Source: Labilithrix sp.
GTDB lineage: Bacteria; Myxococcota; Polyangia; Polyangiales; Polyangiaceae
Reading direction: 5' to 3'
Assembly: GCA_028287035.1 (NCBI GenBank)
Contig: JAQBQL010000084.1
Location: 1 to 23,783, forward strand
DNA length: 23,783 nt
The translations under genes were made by a program, and so were the position numbers. The notes below the pieces were generated by a model. The model made no database searches. It saw only the letters and a list, made by a program, of their open reading frames with translations, and was not told the DNA's origin. The number at the start of each line of letters is the position of its first letter. The first letter of the stretch is position 1. This document shows positions 1 to 7,719 of this stretch, one piece after another.

Positions 1-2181
1 ACGACCGAGGCGCGCACCCTGCTCCTCGACGCGGCCGGGGACGTCGTGATCGACGGCGCGGCGTTCGCGCGCGTGACGCCCGACGCCGTGACGAAGCCTC
101 CGACCTTCGGACCGTGGATGAGCGACCGGCTCCGTGCCGCCTCGTGGTTCGGCGACGAGAAGAACCAGATCCTCAAGGTCGTGACCTTCACCGCGATGGA
201 ATGGCTGAAGACGGCGCGCGCCAAGGTCACGGGCGACACCGGCGAGAAGGACGCGCAGGAGGACATCCGCGCGCTCACGCAGGAGAGCGGCGACGCCCAC
301 CCGCCGACGTTCTCGGATCCGGAGGTCGGCTGGCCGCCGCGTCCACTCGAGCCCTACCTGAAGCCGCCGATGAACGGCGAGGGCCAGTGGATCCCGCTCG
401 AGAAGGACGCGTTCATCACGCCGATCCCGGGCGTCCCGGCGCCCTTCCTCACCACGTTCGTGCGCGGCGATCCCGCCGCGCCGCAGACGCGCGTCTACAT
501 CACGCTCTGGGATCCCAGGCTCATCGCGCTCCACATGGAGGCGGGCACGGTGGAGCCGGTCAGCGCGACCGGCGAGGCCGGTCCCGGGCAGATCCCGCGC
601 ACGCCCGAGGTGATCCGTCACGTCGTCGCCGGGTTCAACGGCGGCTTCCAGGCGACGCACGGCGAGTTCGGCATGCAGGCGAACGGCGTCCTCTACCTGC
701 CGCCCAAGCCCTACGCGGCCACGGTCGTCGAGCTCCGCGACGGCACCACCGGCTTCGGCGCCTGGCCGAAGAACGACGCGGTGCCCGACGACGTCCTCTC
801 GTTCCGCCAGAACATGACCGCGCTCGTCCAGAACGACAAGTACAACCCGTGGGGGCGCGCGTGGTGGGGCGGCGTCCCGCCGGGCTGGCACGACGCCATC
901 CACACGACGCGCAGCGGGCTGTGCCTCACCAAGGAGGGCTTCGTCGCGTACTTCTGGGGCAACGACATCGGGCCGGAGCCGCTCGGCCGCGCGATGCTCG
1001 CGGCGCGCTGCGCGTTCGGGATCCATCTCGACATGAACCCGGGGCTCGCCGGCTTCGAGTTCTACAACGTGCAGACTGCACCGGCTTTCCAGCCGCTCGG
1101 TCGACCCCTCCAGTCGGACTGGGAGTACGAGGGCACGTTCAAGGATCTGCCCGACTTCAAGTTCCGCTCGCGCCGGATGGTGAAGAGCATGGGTCACATG
1201 CTCTTCCCGCGGTACATCCACCGCGACGCGCGCGACTTCTTCTACCTGACGACGCGCAGCGTGCTCCCCGGCGCGGCGATCACCCCGAGCGCCGGCGAGA
1301 ACGCGGCGCCGCTCGATGGCGAGAACGGCAACTGGCGCGTGAAGGGTCTCCCGCAGCACGGCTACCCGTACGCGATGGCGATCACCACCGTGCGCACCGG
1401 GCCGGAGGCCGCCGACAAGCACGTGCGCGTCCTCCGCCTCGATCCGCGGACGGTGCAGGCCGAGGTCGGACCGGCGCGCCCCGTCACGGGGAGCGCGGAC
1501 GAGGACGGCGGCGCCGCGGAGAGCGCTCCGATCGTCGCGACGTTCGCGCGGGCTCCGCGTCCCCCCGGTGCCGGCGCGGCGGGCCGGAAGCCGAAGGCGG
1601 CGGCGAGCGGCTCGTCCACCGGATCGCCCGACGCGGGCAACGCCGCCGAAGGTCCGCCGGCGCGGCGCCTCTGGCTCGGCGGGCACGTCTTCACGATCGA
1701 CAGGTCGCCCCCGGGCGGCGCCGGCACGGCGGTACCGATCGCCGACGTGCTCGCTCCTGGCGCGGCGGGGGCCGCGACTGCGCGCGCGGCGGTCGGCATC
1801 TCGGACGAGGACGGCATGCTGCAGTGGGTGGAGCTCGCGCCGGACGACGTCCCCGACGAGACCACGAGCGCACGGCTGCTGAAGTTGCTCGAGCGGCTCG
1901 GCTGCTCGGCCCGCGGGCTCGTCGGCGGCGATCTCCACGCGCTCCTCGGCGGCTCGCTCGACCTCGCGGGGCAGCCGGCTCGTGGCGCTCCGGCGACGGT
2001 TCGTCTGATTCGGGCCGCGGCGCCCGGCGCGCGTCCCCTGTTCGAGGGCACCGAGGTCGTGCCGCAGTCGGTCTGGTTCCCTCTCCAGGAAAAGCGCGTC
2101 AAATGGCGGCCGACCCTCGCTCCTCCCGAGAAACCGGCGGCGTCGAGCAGCGCAGCGCCCGCCACGTCGGCGCCGAAGTGA
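1..2181 (+). CDS. Phosphodiester-glycosidase-like (NAGPA/DUF2233-type) protein, 5' truncated
   Basis: The frame is open from the first base, so the true start lies upstream; a GTG at 46 is in frame but nothing marks it as the start. The visible 726 codons hold a core that resembles phosphodiester glycosidase (NAGPA) domains: a VAGFNGGF motif at codons 209-216 (compare the family's NGGF), a conserved G-M-x-x-N-G-V stretch just after it, then RSGLCLTKEG and, at codons 342-346, HLDMN where the family usually has a Leu-Asp-Gly-Gly-Gly-type loop. Codons about 515-560 form an Ala/Pro/Gly-rich linker, and a second, less recognisable domain follows to the end, finishing in an Ala/Ser/Pro-rich tail. 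The family hydrolyses sugar-1-phosphodiester bonds, but the altered second motif makes activity uncertain. A hairpin follows the stop. A generic hypothetical protein is the alternative call. Confidence 0.6.
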   Translation, partial: TTEARTLLLDAAGDVVIDGAAFARVTPDAVTKPPTFGPWMSDRLRAASWFGDEKNQILKVVTFTAMEWLKTARAKVTGDTGEKDAQEDIRALTQESGDAHPPTFSDPEVGWPPRPLEPYLKPPMNGEGQWIPLEKDAFITPIPGVPAPFLTTFVRGDPAAPQTRVYITLWDPRLIALHMEAGTVEPVSATGEAGPGQIPRTPEVIRHVVAGFNGGFQATHGEFGMQANGVLYLPPKPYAATVVELRDGTTGFGAWPKNDAVPDDVLSFRQNMTALVQNDKYNPWGRAWWGGVPPGWHDAIHTTRSGLCLTKEGFVAYFWGNDIGPEPLGRAMLAARCAFGIHLDMNPGLAGFEFYNVQTAPAFQPLGRPLQSDWEYEGTFKDLPDFKFRSRRMVKSMGHMLFPRYIHRDARDFFYLTTRSVLPGAAITPSAGENAAPLDGENGNWRVKGLPQHGYPYAMAITTVRTGPEAADKHVRVLRLDPRTVQAEVGPARPVTGSADEDGGAAESAPIVATFARAPRPPGAGAAGRKPKAAASGSSTGSPDAGNAAEGPPARRLWLGGHVFTIDRSPPGGAGTAVPIADVLAPGAAGAATARAAVGISDEDGMLQWVELAPDDVPDETTSARLLKLLERLGCSARGLVGGDLHALLGGSLDLAGQPARGAPATVRLIRAAAPGARPLFEGTEVVPQSVWFPLQEKRVKWRPTLAPPEKPAASSSAAPATSAPK

Positions 2182-2191
2182 TGTTGGTTTG

Positions 2192-2219
2192 CCGCCGGAT
2201 TCGCCTGTTTTCCCGGCGG
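2192..2219 (+). terminator. Possible weak terminator hairpin after the first gene
   Basis: CCGCCGG (2192-2198) and CCGGCGG (2213-2219) form a 7-bp GC stem with a 14-nt loop, starting 11 bases after the stop codon. Only a short ATTTG follows, so it is at best a weak intrinsic terminator. The sequence after each arm is similar (GATTcGCcTG and GATTtGCgTG), so a direct-repeat reading is also possible. Confidence 0.3.
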
Positions 2220-2238
2220 ATTTGCGTGTAGGGGGATC

Positions 2239-2280
2239 TCACGCTAAAGCGCCGGGGCCACGGCCTCGGTCGTGGCGTGA
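2239..2280 (+). other. Nested inverted repeats in the leader of the PEGA gene
   Basis: TCACGC (2239-2244) pairs with GCGTGA (2275-2280). Inside it GCCACG (2257-2262) pairs with CGTGGC (2271-2276). The two stems share bases 2275-2276, so they partly compete. They lie 37 bases before the preferred ATG at 2317. The structure could affect initiation or be an operator; nothing in the sequence decides which. Confidence 0.25.
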
Positions 2281-2316
2281 AGTGCGGGGAGTATCATGGA
2301 GCTGCAGGAGCCTCGG

Positions 2317-4725
2317 ATGTCAGACGACAACAAGAGCGGATCGGACCTCGACATCTTCGAGGGTCTCGGCAAGAAGAGCGCGGGCCGCGTGTCCGCCGTA
2401 CCGCCGCCGCCCGGCACCAACGGTGCCTCGTTCGACACTGCCGCCGCTTCGCAGGCCTCCCCGGCCGCCTCGGTTCCGAGCGCGCCCCCCGCGCCGCCCC
2501 CGCCGCCGCCGCCGAGCATGGCGCCGCCCGGTCCGCGTCCTGAGATGAAGCGTACGCTCATGGGCATCGCCGGCCCGGCGCAGCTCCCGAGCCAGGCGCC
2601 GCCGCCCGCGCCGCCGTCGGGCCGTCTCTCGTCGCCGCCGCCGCTCCCCTCGCAGACGGGCGCGCAGCAGCGCATCACGACCCCCTCCGCGCCGCCGTCG
2701 CCGAGCAAGCCGCCGCCGCCGCCGGGCCGGGCTTCGCTCCCGAACCTGTCGGCCCAGACCGCCGCGAGCGTGCCGTCGAATCAGACGCTTCCTTCGCTGA
2801 CGGCGGTGTCGCCCGGCTCCTCGAGCCCCTCGGCGACCACGCAGAAGGTGAGCCAGGTGCCGCCGCCTCCGCAGAGCGTGCGGGCGTCCGCGCCGCCGAC
2901 CCAGGCCTCCTCGTCCGGCACCATGCCCGGCATCACGAGCCCCGTCACGACCGGCTCCGTCGCCCAGGCTGCGCCGGCCGCGCCGGAACGCGCGCGCGGC
3001 GGCAAGCTCGACATGGACTGGGACGACGACCAGGAAGCCACCCACGTCTTCGACAAGGACAGCAAGGACGCGGTCGAGGCGGCCGCCGCCGCGGGGCCCG
3101 AGTCGCGCGCGCCCGAGCACGCGAGCATGGAGGACATCCTCAGCCAGCGCCCCGCCGCCGGCAGCCCCGCCACCGCAACGCTCTCCGGCGCCTTCGGTGC
3201 GCTCGGTCAGCCGCGTGACACGAACGGGGCCTCCTCGTTCAAGTCGGGCGCGCCGCCCTCGCAGTCGCAGCGCTCGGCGCCGCCGCCGCCGCCTGCCTCG
3301 ATGCGCCCGCACAACCCGAGCACGTCGACCGCGCCGATCCCGCCGCCGCCTCCGCCCGGCCAGACGACGACCGCGCCGATGCACATGCCGGTTCGCGCCG
3401 CCTCGACCCCGCCCGGGTCGATGCAGGACCGCGCGCCGAACACCATGCAGATGCCGCAGATGCCGCCGGTGGCCCAGGTCCCGCAGCAGCCTTCCTACGC
3501 GCAGCCGCAGACCGCGCCGATGCCCCAGATGCCCCCGCCTTCGCGCAACATGGAGGCGACCGCGGTCGTCCCGCGCGCGCAGCAGGGCAGCAAGGCCGGG
3601 ATGATCATCGCGCTCATCGTCGGCGTGTTCGCCGCAATGGCGATCGCCGGCTTCTTCCTCATGCCGCGCACGGGCACGCTCGTCGTCAACGTCGCCGACG
3701 CCAAGGGCGGCGCGGTCTCCAAGCTCGAGATCCTCGTCGACGAGAAGAAGGCGTGCGACGCCGCTCCGTGCATCGTCCACGACGTCCCGGCCGGCGTGCA
3801 CCAGGTGAAGGTCGTCGCACAGGGCTACGAGCCCCCGGCGCCGCGCGCAGTCACGGTCGAGGGCCGCAAGGACTCGGCGCTCGACTTCACGCTGAACACC
3901 GCCGCCGGCGGCCACGGCGGCGCGCTCGCGGGCGGCACGGGCCTCAAGGCGAGCGGCACGCAGAGCGGCGTTCGCCTCGTCGTCGACGGCAAGGAGTACG
4001 GTCCCCTTCCCCAGGAGATCCACGATCTGACGCCGGGCGAGCACAAGGTGAAGCTGGTCGGCAGCGACCGCTACGCGGCGCTCGAGAAGACGGTCGAGGT
4101 GAAGCAGGACGAGCTCCTCGATCTCGGCAACGTCGCCCTCAAGGTGCTCAAGGGCAAGGCGACGATCCAGCTCGGCACGCCGGGCGCGAAGGTCTATCTC
4201 GTCAACGGCACGAACCGCAAAGAGGTCCCCCAGTTCCCGATCGCGATCGACTTCGATCCGAACGAGAAGTGGCAGCTCGAGGCGAAGATGCCCGGCATGG
4301 AGGACTACTCGAGCCCGATCAGCTTCGATGACGGTCAGGCCGAGAAGACCATCGTGGTGACGCTGAGCCCGAAGGGCACGACCGCCGCCCCGACCACCGC
4401 GGCCGCTCCGTTCCAGGCCGCGCGCCCGGCGCAGCAGCCGACCGCCGCCTGGATCCCGCCGAAGGAGCCGTCGGCTCCCGTGGCGGCACCGAAGGAGCCC
4501 GCCGCGGCCGGCGGCGAGGCCTTCCTCAACATCAACTCGCGCCCCGCGGCGACCGTCCTCCTCGACGGCAAGCCCCTCGGTCCGACGCCGCGCGTGAAGG
4601 TCTCGGTCACGCCGGGCACGCACACCGTGCTCTTCGTGAACGCCGAGGAGTCGCTGAAGAAGTCGGTGAGCGTCACCGTCGCCGCCGGCGAGACGAAGGC
4701 CGTCACCGCGAAGCTCCGCGATTAG
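2317..4725 (+). CDS. PEGA-domain membrane protein with long Pro/Ala-rich N-terminal region
   Basis: The protein has 802 residues from ATG 2317, chosen because AGGAG (2306-2310) sits six bases upstream. An in-frame ATG at 2296 with GGGGAG only four bases ahead is the alternative and adds seven residues. Residues 1 to about 425 are low-complexity Pro/Ser/Ala-rich sequence, expected to be disordered and cytoplasmic. They contain an acidic patch at 232-240 and short motifs KRTLMGIA (78-85), EATHVF (240-245) and EATAVV (413-418). A single membrane helix lies at about 429-449. The remainder would be outside the cytoplasm and contains beta-rich PEGA-type domains: one at about 452-525 with a PAGVHQVKVVAQGYEPP segment, central related repeats, and a clear C-terminal copy at 735-802 with VLLDGKPLGPTPRVKVSVTPG. 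PEGA domains are found in surface or envelope proteins; no enzymatic role is visible. It lies 40 bases before pilR on the same strand and could be co-transcribed with it. Confidence 0.82.
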   Translation: MSDDNKSGSDLDIFEGLGKKSAGRVSAVPPPPGTNGASFDTAAASQASPAASVPSAPPAPPPPPPPSMAPPGPRPEMKRTLMGIAGPAQLPSQAPPPAPPSGRLSSPPPLPSQTGAQQRITTPSAPPSPSKPPPPPGRASLPNLSAQTAASVPSNQTLPSLTAVSPGSSSPSATTQKVSQVPPPPQSVRASAPPTQASSSGTMPGITSPVTTGSVAQAAPAAPERARGGKLDMDWDDDQEATHVFDKDSKDAVEAAAAAGPESRAPEHASMEDILSQRPAAGSPATATLSGAFGALGQPRDTNGASSFKSGAPPSQSQRSAPPPPPASMRPHNPSTSTAPIPPPPPPGQTTTAPMHMPVRAASTPPGSMQDRAPNTMQMPQMPPVAQVPQQPSYAQPQTAPMPQMPPPSRNMEATAVVPRAQQGSKAGMIIALIVGVFAAMAIAGFFLMPRTGTLVVNVADAKGGAVSKLEILVDEKKACDAAPCIVHDVPAGVHQVKVVAQGYEPPAPRAVTVEGRKDSALDFTLNTAAGGHGGALAGGTGLKASGTQSGVRLVVDGKEYGPLPQEIHDLTPGEHKVKLVGSDRYAALEKTVEVKQDELLDLGNVALKVLKGKATIQLGTPGAKVYLVNGTNRKEVPQFPIAIDFDPNEKWQLEAKMPGMEDYSSPISFDDGQAEKTIVVTLSPKGTTAAPTTAAAPFQAARPAQQPTAAWIPPKEPSAPVAAPKEPAAAGGEAFLNINSRPAATVLLDGKPLGPTPRVKVSVTPGTHTVLFVNAEESLKKSVSVTVAAGETKAVTAKLRD

Positions 4726-4765
4726 TCGCGAGGCTTCGCGCAGCAAAGCGCGTTAGGGTGTGAGC

Positions 4766-6199
<1,434 letters not shown>

Positions 6200-6211
6200 C
6201 CTACAGCGGCC

Positions 6212-6263
6212 ACGAACGTTTTTCGTCAGGCTGACCCCCCCGTCGAGGACGAAAATTGTTCGT
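6212..6263 (+). promoter_or_regulatory. 16-bp imperfect dyad, candidate activator site or pilR terminator
   Basis: Arms 6212-6227 and 6248-6263 match at 14 of 16 positions as an inverted repeat (ACGAAC and TTTTCGTC on the left; GACGAAAA and GTTCGT on the right), with a 20-bp spacer. It begins 12 bases after the pilR stop and its centre is about 146 bp upstream of the predicted start of the sigma-54 transcript, a normal distance for an enhancer-binding site. As RNA the stem has one G-U pair and one mismatch but no U-tract after it, so a terminator role is less convincing. Confidence 0.5.
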
Positions 6264-6357
6264 CGCTGCTGTCGGCGACGCGCGCACCTTCGCCGGTTTC
6301 TTTCGTTTCCTGCCGCAAACCGTACGATCGGCGGAATGGCTCGCTCTGCACCACGCG

Positions 6358-6373
6358 TGGCACGCGACCTGCT
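6358..6373 (+). promoter_or_regulatory. Sigma-54 (-24/-12) promoter of the first pilin gene
   Basis: TGGCACG-CGAC-CTGCT matches the sigma-54 consensus TGGCACG-N4-TTGCW at all positions but one, with exact spacing between the invariant GG (6359-6360) and GC (6371-6372). It lies directly upstream of a pilin gene and downstream of a PilR-like activator, as in known pilA systems. Transcription would begin near 6384, only about six bases before ATG 6390, which is unusually short for a leader. Confidence 0.72.
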
Positions 6374-6389
6374 TAGGTCAGGTCAGACC

Positions 6390-6953
6390 ATGCAGCCCGA
6401 CGCAACGAGCCTTCGCATCCTTCGCCGCCGGAATCGGCAGCGTGCTGCGCGCGGCTTCACGCTCGTCGAGCTCGCGGTGGTCGTCGCCATCGTCGGCGTC
6501 CTCGCGGTCATCGCGGTGGTCGGCTACCGGAAGTTCACGCTGACCGCGAAGGTGTCGGAGGCGCAGAACATGATCAGCGCGATCCGCATCGCGCAGGAAG
6601 ACTACAAGGTCGAGCGCGGCACCTACGCCGACCTGAGCACGTTGAGCTGGTGTCCGTCGGACGGCATGGCCCAGGCGAAGACCGACTGGTACACGCCGGC
6701 TTGCGCGGGCTGGCGCGCGCTGCCCGTCCACGTCGATGGTCCCGTGCAGTTCGGCTACAAGACCATCGCGTCGCCGTCCGCACTCCCCAGCATCGGCTGG
6801 GTCGACATGTCCGCGGCCGCCGCCATCGCAACGACGCGCCCCTGGTACGTCATCCAGGCGCAGGCCGATCTCGACGGACAGGGCACGCCCTATACGGAGC
6901 TCGTCGGCACGTCGTTCCAGAACACGATCTTTTCGCATCAAGAAGGCCAGTAA
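6390..6953 (+). CDS. Type IV pilin-like protein 1 (prepilin N-terminal methylation motif)
   Basis: This 187-residue prepilin has a basic leader of 22 residues ending in AARG, cleaved before F23 by prepilin peptidase. The mature N-terminus FTLVELAVVVAIVGVLAV carries the conserved Glu at +5 and the hydrophobic assembly helix. The globular part has two cysteines (in WCPSD and PACAGW) and an acidic turn DLDGQG near the C-terminus. ATG 6390 is chosen over the in-frame ATG 6336 because the sigma-54 promoter at 6358-6373 would lie inside the longer frame; no alternative start codon exists between 6390 and the cleavage site. It is the first gene of a two-pilin unit downstream of pilR and could be the PilA of this organism or a minor pilin beside pilin 2. 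Confidence 0.85.
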   Translation: MQPDATSLRILRRRNRQRAARGFTLVELAVVVAIVGVLAVIAVVGYRKFTLTAKVSEAQNMISAIRIAQEDYKVERGTYADLSTLSWCPSDGMAQAKTDWYTPACAGWRALPVHVDGPVQFGYKTIASPSALPSIGWVDMSAAAAIATTRPWYVIQAQADLDGQGTPYTELVGTSFQNTIFSHQEGQ

Positions 6954-6972
6954 GGCCTCTCGGTTTCCCGGA

Positions 6973-6994
6973 CGCGCGCCCAGGCCTGCGCGCG
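6973..6994 (+). other. GC hairpin between the two pilin genes
   Basis: CGCGCGC (6973-6979) and GCGCGCG (6988-6994) form a perfect 7-bp stem with an 8-nt loop, 19 bases after the pilin 1 stop and 43 bases before the pilin 2 start. There is no T-tract, so it is more likely an RNA processing or partial attenuation element than a full terminator. Confidence 0.35.
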
Positions 6995-7037
6995 CTCGGA
7001 CAAGTCACGTGGCCGTCATCAAGGGAGAGCATCACTC

Positions 7038-7616
7038 ATGGCAATTCGTAAGGCACTCAAGCAGGGTTTCACGCTCGTCGAGCTCATGATCGTCGTCGCC
7101 ATCGTCGGCGTCCTCGCGGTTCTCGCCGTCTACGGCGTCCGCAAGTACATCGCGAACGCGAAGACCGCCGAGGCGAAGAACTCGCTCGGCCAGATCGGCA
7201 AGGATGCCGTGACGGCGTTCGAGGGCGAGAAGATGGCGGCGGCGGTCCTCCCGACCGCGGGTACGACCGGTGTCCTTCGCCAGCTGTGCGCGAAGGCGGC
7301 GAACTCGGTCCCCGCGGCGAAGACCAGCATCCAGGGCCAGAAGTACCAGTCGTCGAAGGCCGACTGGTCGCCGAAGACGGACGTCGCAACCAACGCGGGC
7401 TTCCCCTGCCTCAAGTTCGAGATGACCGCGCCCCAGTATTACATGTACAACTACACGTCGACTGGCGCCTCGACGGACGGCGATACGTTCACCGCGACGG
7501 CGCAGGGCGACCTCAACGGCGACGGCACGACCTCGACGTTCTCGCAGCTCGGCACGATCCAGGAAGGCCGTCTCACCGTGGCCCCCTCGATCGGCGAGGT
7601 CTCGCCCGAGGAGTGA
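7038..7616 (+). CDS. pilA: Type IV pilin-like protein 2, candidate major pilin (PilA-like)
   Basis: This is a 192-residue prepilin with a short ten-residue leader MAIRKALKQG and the canonical processed N-terminus FTLVELMIVVAIVGVLAV (Glu +5). A Lys/Ala-rich amphipathic helix follows (RKYIANAKTAEAKNSLGQ), typical of major pilins. The head domain has two Cys (QLCAK and FPCLK) that could form a disulfide, a YQSSKADW block, an aromatic strand (APQYYMYNY) and an acidic loop GDLNGDG near the C-terminus. A good AGGGAG ribosome site (7022-7027) lies about ten bases ahead of the ATG. No separate sigma-54 site is seen in the 84-bp gap, so it is probably expressed from the promoter before pilin 1. A hairpin terminator follows. 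The symbol is given for the canonical leader, strong ribosome site and pilR context; pilin 1 is the rival for that name. Confidence 0.85.
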   Translation: MAIRKALKQGFTLVELMIVVAIVGVLAVLAVYGVRKYIANAKTAEAKNSLGQIGKDAVTAFEGEKMAAAVLPTAGTTGVLRQLCAKAANSVPAAKTSIQGQKYQSSKADWSPKTDVATNAGFPCLKFEMTAPQYYMYNYTSTGASTDGDTFTATAQGDLNGDGTTSTFSQLGTIQEGRLTVAPSIGEVSPEE

Positions 7617-7652
7617 TCGACCCCAGCGTCACGCCCCGCGCGTAACGCCGAT

Positions 7653-7690
7653 GCGCCCCGCAGCGAGAGCTGGCGGGGCGCGTTGCATTT
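7653..7690 (+). terminator. Strong GC hairpin ending the pilin unit
   Basis: GCGCCCCGC (7653-7661) pairs perfectly with GCGGGGCGC (7673-7681). AGC/GCT extends the stem inward with a single bulged G, around a GAGA tetraloop. It is followed by GTTGCATTT, a weak T-run. It lies about 36 bases after the pilin 2 stop and fits a Rho-independent terminator of a GC-rich genome. Confidence 0.65.
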
Positions 7691-7719
7691 GAGCCGCTGG
7701 ATGCGGTCTATTGGGCCCC

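Noticed and set aside
2320..4746. 808-residue open frame on the minus strand opposite the PEGA gene
   Set aside because: It consists largely of Arg/Gly/Ala/Leu-rich sequence without domains, as expected from the complement of a GC-rich gene; the plus-strand protein has clear PEGA domains and a membrane helix.
6337..6350. TGGCTCGCTCTGCA as a second sigma-54 promoter
   Set aside because: The distance between GG and GC is two bases too short for sigma-54; the site at 6358-6373 has correct spacing.
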